64,000 nt of DNA from Paraeggerthella sp964369725 (GTDB lineage Bacteria > Actinomycetota > Coriobacteriia > Coriobacteriales > Eggerthellaceae), in the NCBI GenBank assembly GCA_964369725.1, contig CAYJGC010000001.1, positions 1 through 64,000 of the forward strand, written 5' to 3'. Below, one piece after another: positions 35,637 through 43,529 of the stretch. The position numbers were made by a program, and so were the translations under genes. The first letter of the stretch is position 1; the number at the start of each line of letters is the position of its first letter. The notes beneath the pieces are model-generated. The model did no database searches. It saw nothing but the letters and a program-made list of their open reading frames with translations, and was not told the origin of the DNA.

Positions 35637-36929
35637 CTAACGCTTACCTTCTTCAAACAGTAAATCCAAAACCAAATTTTCAGCATCTGTCATCATCTCG
35701 GATATATTTCTTTCATAATCAAAGGGTGGTTGATACCCTTTTTCTAGAAATTTATCTTCTAGATACCTTACTTCGCTGTCAGAATTTTCTTGTAATCGCT
35801 GTGACGCTTTTAAGAACTCTGCAGGAAAGAGAGCTTCGTTTTTCAGAGCGTTTTTGTCTCGAGGTTGTGTTGTCGAATCCAACAAAGCATCACAAAAAAA
35901 AGACTGATAGGTATCGTTGAGGTGTTTTCTTATGTCGGCTAAAGTTTGAGGATTTTTCAATTTGTAATGCAAGCTAGTAGAACCAACTAACGTAATACGT
36001 GAAATCATTTCTTCACAACGAGCAGTTCCATTTAGTTTGAATAATTCTTTTAAAATTACATCGGTAATTGAACTAAGGGTCTTACACTGAGAGATATCAA
36101 CATCTAGTTGCTGCCAAACAACACTCGCAGTAGGAATCACCTCAATTTTATTAGGAAATCCTTGCGTTAGTGTCACTAAATAAGCGCTTCTCTCCCCTGT
36201 TTCACGTATATCGCGACCTTGCACGCAACCAGAAAAAACGAGCTGAGGATTTTCTAACGAAGGATAAACATAGCGAAGATGAATATGCCCCAAAGCCCAG
36301 TAATCCATTCCTGCATTTAATAAAATCCGAGGTTCTACAGGGGCTTTAAGGTAATCCAGATGCAATCCTGTATGTAAGAGGCCTATAGCAAACGGTACTT
36401 GTTTTACAGAAGGATACCTTTCTTGGATCTCCCTCTCTCCAGCTCTTCGTGTTATCCCCTCAGCTATACAGAGTTCAGCGGGCCATGCCTGATTGTAATA
36501 ACCACGTCCACCTATCAGGCAAAGAGGTCTGTTATTTCTCTCAAACATGCAAAAACCAGGCTTATCAGCAGGAAGCATGGTGGTGTTTTCCGGAAAAGAG
36601 AAAAAAGAACTTTTCCATGAAGTGAACGGATCATGATTTCCGGTTATTAAATATACCGCAATGTTTGCCGAATTTAGTTTCTCAAGTCCTTCGAAAAAAT
36701 AACGGTAGTCATGGTAGGTAGGTTGGGCGCTATCAAAAATATCGCCTGCCACCACCACAAAGTCAACTTTGTGAACAATAGCCGCTTCAATAACACGATC
36801 ATACGCCTCAGTTAGTGCACTTAAAAGACGATTTGCCCACCTGTCAGACAAGCTTCGCAAACCTCTAAAAGGCGCACCTAAATGTAAGTCTGCTGCATGA
36901 ATAAATGTTAACTGTTCGGCCATGTTCAC
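35637..36929 (-). CDS. SbcD/YhaO-like metallophosphoesterase (DNA repair exonuclease)
   Basis: A 430-residue phosphoesterase. The metal motifs run in order: FIHAADLHLG, VVVAGDIFDSA, YLITGNHDP, LLHTGLHLDY and ALGHIHLRY. This is the Mre11/SbcD pattern, closest in layout to YhaO. It probably cuts DNA ends with the ATPase encoded immediately downstream. The start is given as GTG at 36929 with AAGG before it; an ATG two codons later (36923) is equally possible. Confidence 0.88.
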   Translation of the reverse strand: MNMAEQLTFIHAADLHLGAPFRGLRSLSDRWANRLLSALTEAYDRVIEAAIVHKVDFVVVAGDIFDSAQPTYHDYRYFFEGLEKLNSANIAVYLITGNHDPFTSWKSSFFSFPENTTMLPADKPGFCMFERNNRPLCLIGGRGYYNQAWPAELCIAEGITRRAGEREIQERYPSVKQVPFAIGLLHTGLHLDYLKAPVEPRILLNAGMDYWALGHIHLRYVYPSLENPQLVFSGCVQGRDIRETGERSAYLVTLTQGFPNKIEVIPTASVVWQQLDVDISQCKTLSSITDVILKELFKLNGTARCEEMISRITLVGSTSLHYKLKNPQTLADIRKHLNDTYQSFFCDALLDSTTQPRDKNALKNEALFPAEFLKASQRLQENSDSEVRYLEDKFLEKGYQPPFDYERNISEMMTDAENLVLDLLFEEGKR

Positions 36930-36959
36930 AGTTTACCTTACTTCAACACCTTAACTTGA

Positions 36960-38375
36960 CTACATATAACCTGCAGCCCGCGAGTCGTCAATTAAATCCA
37001 TAAAACGGGTGTACTCAGCATTAAACGCTAGTGGGATGTCGCGCGTAGGCCCGTTTCTGTGTTTTGCAACAATAAGTTGAGCAGTGCCTAAATCCGGCCT
37101 GTCTTCATCTTCTGCCTCTACTTCATCCATACTTCTATCAATAAAGGCAACGATGTCGGCGTCTTGCTCGATAGAACCTGATTCACGAAGGTCAGAGAGC
37201 ATAGGGCGTTTTTTTGCACGCATCTCAATATTACGCGAAAGCTGAGAAAGCGCAATCACCGGCATATTCATTTCTTTTGCAAGAACCTTTAATCCACGAG
37301 AGATTTCGCCTACCTCCACTGCGCGATTTCCGTCTGCACGAGCCTTAGGTGGCTGCATTAGCTGCAGATAGTCAACAATGATAAGGCCTTTTTGTGTATC
37401 ACGAAGCTCTCTACGCGCCTTTGCTCGTAATTCTAGAATTGACAACGCGGGGGTATCGTCAATAAACATATTGAGGCTCGATAGCTTACTTGATGCTTCA
37501 ATAATAGCCCCCCAGTCGGCATCTTGTATTTTGCCAGCTCTTAAATTCGACAAACTAACCCGTGCTTCAGAACATAAAACACGTTGAACAAGCTGAGTAT
37601 CACTCATCTCAAGAGAAAGAAAAGCAACAGTTGCACCCAATTTTGCAGCGTTAACTGCAAGATTAAGGGCAAATGAGGTCTTACCTACGCCAGGACGCGC
37701 TGCAAGGATAACCAAATCGCCGCCTCTGAATCCATGGAAAAGTTCATCTACATCTTTGAACCCTGAAGCTACACCTGATATTTTATTTTGTTGTGAGGCA
37801 ATCTCTTGAATTTCTTCAAAAGCATCAACAAGCAGGGTATCAATCTTTGAAAAAGCGGATGATACGCGTTTTTCCGTAACTTTAAAAAGAGTTTTTTCAG
37901 CTTCTTCTACAACTACCCCCAAATCATCAGGTGCGTCATAAGCAAGTGCGGTAATTGAAGCAGATGCCCTGATTAAATCTCTGAGGATTGATGTTCTTTT
38001 TACTATTTCTGCATGATTTTGCCAGTTTGTAAGTGCAAACGTGTTTTCTGACAAATCAACTAAGTATCCTTTACCACCTATCGCTTCAAGCTGCCCCTCT
38101 GCTTTTAAATTATCTGCAAGAGAAATATGATCAACAGGAATATGTCTTGAATACAAATCAAGCATAGACTCAAAAATTCTTTGATGTGCTGTTCGGTAAA
38201 AGTTCTCAGGAACAAGTCTTGCAGCTACTTCTTCAACGGCAGCTTGAGCAAGCATACAAGCGGCTAATACAGATTTCTCTGCTTCTATATTTTGAGGCTC
38301 CATCCGCCTCTTGTGAGAAACATTTGTTTCTTCGGGAGCAAAATCAGGACTATAAGAATTAGCTACTCCAAGCAT
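36960..38375 (-). CDS. dnaB: Replicative DNA helicase
   Basis: A 471-residue hexameric helicase that unwinds DNA ahead of the fork. It has the N-terminal DnaB domain (PQNIEAEKSVLAACM), Walker A ARPGVGKTSFALNLA, LSLEMSDTQLVQRVLC, Walker B LIIVDYLQLMQ and the C-terminal LSDLRESGSIEQDADIVAFI. No intein is present. The start at 38375 is preferred over 38399 because AAAGG precedes it. It lies downstream of the rpsF-rplI operon but behind that operon's terminator. Confidence 0.97.
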   Translation of the reverse strand: MLGVANSYSPDFAPEETNVSHKRRMEPQNIEAEKSVLAACMLAQAAVEEVAARLVPENFYRTAHQRIFESMLDLYSRHIPVDHISLADNLKAEGQLEAIGGKGYLVDLSENTFALTNWQNHAEIVKRTSILRDLIRASASITALAYDAPDDLGVVVEEAEKTLFKVTEKRVSSAFSKIDTLLVDAFEEIQEIASQQNKISGVASGFKDVDELFHGFRGGDLVILAARPGVGKTSFALNLAVNAAKLGATVAFLSLEMSDTQLVQRVLCSEARVSLSNLRAGKIQDADWGAIIEASSKLSSLNMFIDDTPALSILELRAKARRELRDTQKGLIIVDYLQLMQPPKARADGNRAVEVGEISRGLKVLAKEMNMPVIALSQLSRNIEMRAKKRPMLSDLRESGSIEQDADIVAFIDRSMDEVEAEDEDRPDLGTAQLIVAKHRNGPTRDIPLAFNAEYTRFMDLIDDSRAAGYM

Positions 38376-38490
38376 GGCTACACCTTTCTTAAGACTCATA
38401 AGACCCTGTATAATACTCCAAGTATCTCAGCAGTTTATCTACGATTTTTGTGAGAAAAATCCTTTGATTTTTATCCACAAAACAATAAAC

Positions 38491-38530
38491 AACCCCCCTT
38501 ACCTTTTATCTGGTATTAAGGGGGGTTTTT
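38491..38530 (-). terminator. Terminator of the rpsF-ssb-rpsR-rplI operon
   Basis: AACCCCCCTTA (38491-38501) and TAAGGGGGGTT (38517-38527) form a perfect 11-bp GC-rich stem. T-rich sequence follows on both strands. Confidence 0.92.
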
Positions 38531-38568
38531 AACTTTTTAACAATTTTTCTATGTTGAAAAGTTTTTTA

Positions 38569-39087
38569 TTATTCGGCTGATTCTTCAACTACTTCTTCAG
38601 TAGTCTCTTCTACAACCTCTTCAATTACCTCTTCTACAGCAACAGGAGCACCAACATTTAATTTTACCGTAGTTTTGATCTCACGATAAAATGAAATAAG
38701 AACCTCATGCTCGCCAGCTGTTTTTATAGGCTTGCTCAACTCAATACGACGCTTGTCGACTTCAAGATCAAGAGCATTTTTGATTGCGTCTGCAATCATC
38801 TGAGAAGTAACAGAGCCGAAAAGCTGACCTTCTTCGCCTACTCTTACCTCAACATTAATAACTTTACCTTCTAGTGCATCTTTTAAACTAGTTGCGCTAG
38901 AAATACGGTTTTCTTCACGTTTAGCAATATTGTGCTTACGTTGCTCAAGCTGCTTGATATTACCAGACGTAGCCAAAACTGCTGCCTTACGAGGAAGCAA
39001 ATAATTATTTGCAAATCCAGGTGCTACATCTACGATATCACCTTCGCCACCCTTGCCTTTAAGCTCTTGGAGTAAGATAACTTTCAT
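38569..39087 (-). CDS. rplI: Ribosomal protein bL9
   Basis: A 172-residue bL9. The N-terminal domain starts MKVILLQELKGKGGEGDIVDVAPGFANNYLLPRKAA; a linking helix and the C-terminal rRNA-binding domain follow. About 25 extra acidic residues (EEVIEEVVEETTEEVVEESAE) extend the usual ~150-residue length. Ribosome site AAGGAGG. Last gene of the operon. Confidence 0.97.
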   Translation of the reverse strand: MKVILLQELKGKGGEGDIVDVAPGFANNYLLPRKAAVLATSGNIKQLEQRKHNIAKREENRISSATSLKDALEGKVINVEVRVGEEGQLFGSVTSQMIADAIKNALDLEVDKRRIELSKPIKTAGEHEVLISFYREIKTTVKLNVGAPVAVEEVIEEVVEETTEEVVEESAE

Positions 39088-39102
39088 TGTTCCTCCTTGC
39101 GC

Positions 39103-39363
39103 CTAGCGGCTTCGACGATCGCCACGACCACTGACAGCAGGCACTGCATAAGGCATCAAGCCCATGGTACGTGCGCGCTTAACAGCGTTCGCGATGTCAC
39201 GCTGGTGTTGGGTGCAGGCACCCGTAACGCGGCGTGGTTTGATCTTTCCACGGTCGGTAACATACTTGCGCAGCATTTGAGTATCTTTATAGTCGATGAA
39301 CTGCGGTTCTTCTTTACAGAACTGGCAGAACTTGCGACGCGGCTGCTTCGCGTAATCGGACAT
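39103..39363 (-). CDS. rpsR: Ribosomal protein bS18
   Basis: An 86-residue bS18, with FIDYKDTQMLRKYVTDRGKIKPRRVTG. The N-terminal part has CQFC and a later cysteine (C+ type, able to bind zinc). The start is set at 39363 because GAGG lies 8 bases before that ATG. It pairs with bS6 on the 30S platform. Confidence 0.96.
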   Translation of the reverse strand: MSDYAKQPRRKFCQFCKEEPQFIDYKDTQMLRKYVTDRGKIKPRRVTGACTQHQRDIANAVKRARTMGLMPYAVPAVSGRGDRRSR

Positions 39364-39386
39364 TTCTTTAACCTCTTTCATATCGC

Positions 39387-39857
39387 TTAAAATGGGATAT
39401 CTTCGTCATATACCGAAGTTGCTGCATCAACCACAGGAGTTGGTACAGCTTCATTAGGTGAAGTATACCCTCCTGCTGTATTAGTGTTATACGAAGACCC
39501 GCCAGCGTTATATTGCGAAGGGTTGCTGTTTCTACTTGACATAAATTCAAGCTCATCAACAATCACTTCTATCTTGCTACGCTTTTGACCATCGCGTTCC
39601 CACTGACTCCACCGCAATTTACCTTCAACTGACACCTTAGCGCCCTTTGTTAAATATTGGTGCAAGCTTTGTGCCCGCGCGCCAAACATCGTGCAATCAA
39701 TAAAGTTAGGATAATCTTCCCACTCGCCTGTTGATTGGTTTTTGCGGCGATCGTTGACCGCTACACTAAATCCCAAAACAGACATCCCTCCGGCTGTAGA
39801 ACGGAGCTCTGGATCTCGCGTTAGGTTTCCACTAATTACTACTCGGTTAATGCTCAT
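39387..39857 (-). CDS. ssb: Single-stranded DNA-binding protein
   Basis: A 156-residue SSB with one OB fold (NRVVISGNLTRDPELRSTAGG, WEDYPNFIDCTMFGARA, KGAKVSVEGKLRWSQWERDG), a Gly/Ser/Asn-rich tail and the acidic C-terminal tip DEDIPF, which recruits repair partners. The start at 39857 has AGGTGG upstream. It lies between rpsF and rpsR, as usual. Confidence 0.97.
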   Translation of the reverse strand: MSINRVVISGNLTRDPELRSTAGGMSVLGFSVAVNDRRKNQSTGEWEDYPNFIDCTMFGARAQSLHQYLTKGAKVSVEGKLRWSQWERDGQKRSKIEVIVDELEFMSSRNSNPSQYNAGGSSYNTNTAGGYTSPNEAVPTPVVDAATSVYDEDIPF

Positions 39858-39907
39858 TCTTTCCACCTCTCATCATGACCAGTGTTAAATACACTTAAGT
39901 CAAGTCT

Positions 39908-40201
39908 TTACGCACGATCGGTACGCTTAACGATCATGTGACGAACAACCCCGTCAGAAATACGCAAAACACGATCAAGTTCAGCGACATCAGCGGGATT
40001 AGCGTGGAAATCAATAAGGGTGTAATCAGCATCGGTTAAACCATTGATCTCATAAGCGAGTTTACGCTTGCCCCAGTTGTCGACGTTGTCAACCGTTCCT
40101 TCTGCAGAGAGTATCGTAGATTCGATACGCTTCATTACAGCGGCACGGTATTCGTCGTCGATTGACGGAGCGACAAAAAACAGCAATTCATAAGCCTTCA
40201 T
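39908..40201 (-). CDS. rpsF: Ribosomal protein bS6
   Basis: A 97-residue bS6 (YELLFFVAPSIDD, GTVDNVDNWGKRKLAYEINGL, LDRVLRISDGVVRHMIVKRT). First gene of the rpsF-ssb-rpsR-rplI operon. GGAGGTGA precedes the ATG, but the ATG itself can pair with an upstream leader segment (next entry), which suggests feedback control. Confidence 0.97.
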   Translation of the reverse strand: MKAYELLFFVAPSIDDEYRAAVMKRIESTILSAEGTVDNVDNWGKRKLAYEINGLTDADYTLIDFHANPADVAELDRVLRISDGVVRHMIVKRTDRA

Positions 40202-40245
40202 CAGCTCACCTCCTTCGGACTGTACGGCCCCGGGCTGGTGAAGGC
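40194..40245 (-). promoter_or_regulatory. rpsF leader hairpin masking the start codon (S6:S18-type regulation)
   Basis: In the mRNA, GCCTTCACCAGC (40245-40234) can pair with GCTGATGAAGGC (40205-40194) at 11 of 12 positions; the second strand contains the AUG at 40201-40199. The loop contains CCG elements and the ribosome site. S6:S18-binding rpsF leaders are known in many bacteria; that this is one is inferred. Confidence 0.6.
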
Positions 40246-40736
40246 AAAACCGAGGCAGGAAAATAACTTGAATATTTTAGCAAATATTTCTCTAAATACG
40301 AGAACTAGTTTGTTATCCCATTGTTTCACCACATCTACTACCCATCAAGTCGCTCATCCACTTTTCTGACATGTTACAAGCAGCATATCAATTAACCCTG
40401 TTTGCGATATGGTATAAATCTAGCTAAATTCAATGTATATCTTTTTTCTTTTTTACATACACCTTTTCAAAAGCTCGTCTATTTCTTACACGTTTTAGCC
40501 ACAGATAACGCTGAGATATAGCTTGTTTCAATCTTTCTTAGCATAGTATTTCGGTCGATATCAATGTTTCAATACTATGAAAAATGTTATTTGATTTTCA
40601 CTTTTTAATACATCATTCTGAGCTGTAAATACCTAAAATCTAAAGATGTTTTCACGTACGTGAAATATTCAGCAATAGAGTATCTATAAGATATAAAGCA
40701 CGAATAAAAGTTCGCAAATTTACTGCTACTCTTATC
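40246..40736. other. AT-rich gene-free region
   Basis: About 490 bases without a credible gene or tRNA. It holds the palindrome at 40650-40665 (separate entry). The rpsF promoter should be here, but I cannot pick a convincing -35/-10 pair. Confidence 0.5.
40650..40665. promoter_or_regulatory. 16-bp perfect palindrome TTTCACGTACGTGAAA
   Basis: A perfect palindrome in the gene-free region. It shares the TTTCACG and CGTGAAA arms of parS but has CGTACG at the centre, so it is probably an operator for an unknown regulator, not a parS. Confidence 0.4.
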
Positions 40737-40783
40737 AAAAAACTGCGAAGAGCACCAATCGAACGGCGCTCTTTGCAGTTTTT
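40737..40783. terminator. Bidirectional terminator
   Basis: A 15-bp stem with one G-U pair (40739-40753 with 40768-40782), 14-base loop, A run before and T run after. It serves the minus-strand gene at 40849. Confidence 0.9.
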
Positions 40784-40848
40784 TAATATCTTATTAACGT
40801 AGTGAAAAGATTATATTTTTACGGGTTCTTTTATAGGATCTTGTATCT

Positions 40849-41349
40849 TTACATTTCGTCTAGATACTTTTCTTCAATCTCCTCTTCAGAGTAATCGACA
40901 GCATCACCAAGTAAAGCCATAAAATTTGGAGCTTCACCAATAAACGCTGGCTCCTCCTCAAACGTTATAACACCTTCATCGTCAATTTTATAAAGATACC
41001 CTACCGCATAACCTTCTTCAGCTCCAGGGATACCACCCTCAGCAATAAGGGCATCTTGCTCCCCTTCATCTACTTCAATATACCCGTCATAGCAAAGAGA
41101 ATAGGCTGATGCGCCACGAGCGTTCTCTACTGTTCTACGAGCATAACCAAAACATTCTTCAGGAGACTCTCCTGGGTGATTTTCAATAAAGAGGTTTTCT
41201 TTGACTACTAAAGAAGTGAACGGAGTTATTTCATCTCCTTGTGATAGTTTACTTTTTGCTTCCTCTAAAGAAAATAGTAATACTTTTTCTAATATTTCGG
41301 GAATTTCTGGCACTTGCACATCAGTGCTCTCAACAATACGATCTGCCAT
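40849..41349 (-). CDS. Hypothetical acidic cytoplasmic protein
   Basis: A 166-residue soluble, strongly acidic protein with no signal peptide or membrane segment and no motif I recognise. The ATG at 41349 (MADRIVESTDV) is preferred over the open frame to 41439 because AAAGGA lies 8-9 bases before it. The C-terminus is Glu/Asp-rich (DYSEEEIEEKYLDEM). It contains two cysteines. It stands alone with its own terminator between the rpsF operon and the tRNA-Ser pair. Codon use and the ribosome site support a real gene; no function can be given. Confidence 0.75.
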   Translation of the reverse strand: MADRIVESTDVQVPEIPEILEKVLLFSLEEAKSKLSQGDEITPFTSLVVKENLFIENHPGESPEECFGYARRTVENARGASAYSLCYDGYIEVDEGEQDALIAEGGIPGAEEGYAVGYLYKIDDEGVITFEEEPAFIGEAPNFMALLGDAVDYSEEEIEEKYLDEM

Positions 41350-41540
41350 GTATAGATCCTTTCGAAGGTAAATTACTCTGATACAAGAATAATAAAACAA
41401 CATGGTAAAAAATATATTCAAAGATTTAATTCTTCGCAATGATAATAAAGAAGGGTATTGATCTAATTAAAACGATTAAAGCCATAGAGATAAGGGTGGT
41501 TTAGTGATAATCAATAATTACTAAAAGCTTAGAAAGTTGC

Positions 41541-41565
41541 CAAATTTAACCGAAATTAGTGAAAA
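41541..41565. repeat. Conserved 25-base block downstream of tRNA-Ser (copy 2)
   Basis: Begins CAAATTTAACCGAAATTAGT and matches 28891-28915 at 23 of 25 bases. Its left edge is 84 bases from the tRNA-Ser(CGA) 3' end, almost the same distance as in copy 1. Nothing else is evident in 41350-41624. Confidence 0.7.
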
Positions 41566-41624
41566 TCAAGCGAAATGAAAATAAACTTTGAACAGGTGTT
41601 ATGGGAAACTCAGTTTAAAAAGAC

Positions 41625-41717
41625 TGGCGGAGGAGGAGGGATTCGAACCCTCGTCACCGGGATTGCCGGTGAAACGGTTTTCGAGACCGCCGCATTCAAC
41701 CGCTCTGCCACCCCTCC
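41625..41717 (-). tRNA. tRNA-Ser (CGA)
   Basis: A 93-nt class II tRNA with encoded CCA, a long variable arm and anticodon loop CTCGAAA (CGA). Acceptor GGAGGGG pairs with CTCCTCC. Confidence 0.94.
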
Positions 41718-41765
41718 ATAAAAGAACTCACCGTTTAAATAGGTGAATATTTTTGGAATTCATAC

Positions 41766-41857
<92 letters not shown>

Positions 41858-41903
41858 GTCCTAAAATGTACGTTCATAAAGAACTAACGCACGGCGGCTA
41901 TAC

Positions 41904-41932
41904 AGTATACAACAGCAAATTACCGCCTACAA
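41904..41932 (-). promoter_or_regulatory. Promoter of the tRNA-Ser pair
   Basis: TTGTAG (41932-41927), 17-base spacer, TATACT (41909-41904). The rest of 41933-42140 holds no supportable gene. Confidence 0.65.
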
Positions 41933-42140
41933 GATAAATATTTTCCTGTGTTTGGTGTCTTGATGAAAGAGGTATACCAACTAAAATTGCAAAACAATTA
42001 TCACAACTATTACCTCCACAGAAACCTATATAACTATTGTGCTACACAGATGGCATACAAAGCAATGAGATCTCGTTATTTCAGTTTAGTAGGACTTAAA
42101 AAATCCGACTTTAATCTCGTTTTAGCCTTTTTTGTGGAAA

Positions 42141-42176
42141 CAAAAAAGAGCCTTCTTTATTAAGAAAGCTCTCTTA
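42141..42176 (-). terminator. Terminator of the foldase gene
   Basis: A stem between 42146-42157 and 42162-42175 with a short loop. On the minus strand it ends in a run of six T. It starts about 11 bases after the stop. Confidence 0.8.
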
Positions 42177-42186
42177 TTTTCTAAAA

Positions 42187-43329
42187 CTAGTTAGTAGCTT
42201 CAGTTTGTTCTTCAGGCTGTTCTTCTAACTCTTCATACTCTAAACCAGCCGAATCAACTGCTTCATACTGAGTAACATCCAAATCATACGGTAAACCACT
42301 TGGCATATCATAAATAACAACACCTACCAACTCACGCTGTGCAGTCAGCCACTCATCATAAGCCTCAGTTTGTTGCTGTGTAGTTAAATCAGTTGAAATA
42401 CTCTCAATCCAGTCTGCGGGAATTTGATCCAAACTTGTGATAGTAACCGTACTGGTTCCATCTTCAGCTGTGGTTTTAGGTGCCTCATATACATCTGTAC
42501 AAAGAATAATATGTACTCCATAAGTCGACTCAACAAGGGCGCTTATTTGATCTTTTTGAAGCGCATCGAGCGCTTCTTGATATTCAGTAACGAATGAAGT
42601 CATCTTATCCCAACCAACATTACCGCCATCAACAGCACTCGTTGAATCTAACGAATACTCTTGTGCTGCAGTTGTAAAATCAAGCTCACCTGAGTTAATT
42701 TTATCCAAGACTTCTTGTGCTAATACTGCATCATCGGCAGAAAATAAAATATGTGATGATTTTTTAGCGCCGTCATAAGTAGTAGCATACATCTGCGCAT
42801 ACAGAAGTAAATCCTCTTCACTTGGTTCACCTGCACTAAAAGACTCTTGAAGATATTGATCAGTTAACTGAAGTTTAATTTCTTCGCGATACTCATCTTC
42901 AGTCATTCCTGCTGCTACAAGTGCTTCTTCCCATTCTTCTTCTGTTTCGTAATATGCTTTTGTATCTTCAACATACGCATCTATCTCCGCATCCTCAACC
43001 ACGATACCTTGTTCAGCGGCTTTTGTTCTAATAATCTCGCGTGTTACAAAACCCTCGATAACATCTTCTCGAAAACCAGCTCCGTTCATTCCTGCTGTGG
43101 CAAGTAGTTCGCCCCATGCAGCATCCTCTGCGTAGCCTGATTGCGATCGATAGTTTTGAATATAAGCTGTTACTTCACTTTCGTAGATTTCAACACCATC
43201 TACCGTAGCAGCAATACTGTCTTGCGACGATGACTCTTCATGAGTGTTAGAGCATCCGGTAAAAAATCCTACACAAGCAAAAGAAACTCCGACCGCACAG
43301 GCGGTTTTTAATAGACTAGACTTCTTCAT
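42187..43329 (-). CDS. PrsA/SurA-like peptidyl-prolyl isomerase lipoprotein
   Basis: A 380-residue exported foldase. The signal peptide MKKSSLLKTACAVGVSFACVGFFTGC ends at a lipobox cysteine. A SurA N-like helical domain follows (about residues 30-180), then a parvulin domain with SSHILF, FTTAAQEYSLD, GGNVGW and YGVHIIL. It should assist folding of secreted proteins at the outer face of the membrane. The C-terminal tail is Glu/Gln-rich. The start at 43329 is preferred over 43443 because of AAAGGG and the signal peptide. Flanked by a terminator. Confidence 0.88.
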   Translation of the reverse strand: MKKSSLLKTACAVGVSFACVGFFTGCSNTHEESSSQDSIAATVDGVEIYESEVTAYIQNYRSQSGYAEDAAWGELLATAGMNGAGFREDVIEGFVTREIIRTKAAEQGIVVEDAEIDAYVEDTKAYYETEEEWEEALVAAGMTEDEYREEIKLQLTDQYLQESFSAGEPSEEDLLLYAQMYATTYDGAKKSSHILFSADDAVLAQEVLDKINSGELDFTTAAQEYSLDSTSAVDGGNVGWDKMTSFVTEYQEALDALQKDQISALVESTYGVHIILCTDVYEAPKTTAEDGTSTVTITSLDQIPADWIESISTDLTTQQQTEAYDEWLTAQRELVGVVIYDMPSGLPYDLDVTQYEAVDSAGLEYEELEEQPEEQTEATN

Positions 43330-43529
43330 ACAACCCTTTCTTAAGAACCATTCGTTTGTTTGTTTATTTGTTAGTAGGTTCTCAGACAATACTTCACTGC
43401 GTCTTATTCTTACACATGAACTATTGAGTTTGGTGCGATGCACAAGAAGTTCATCTTCGCTTCACACCGAACACGCTATTTCTAAACAATTTCACCAGAC
43501 TATGTTTACTCTACTGTTAAAACATAGGG

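Noticed and set aside
38471..38479. Perfect DnaA box TTATCCACA between dnaB and rplI
   Set aside because: A single 9-mer is expected about once per two windows by chance; it is 19 kb from oriC with no neighbours.
41948..42163. 71-residue plus-strand frame before the foldase terminator
   Set aside because: Runs into a terminator hairpin, has biased Tyr/Asn content from AT-rich DNA and no ribosome site.
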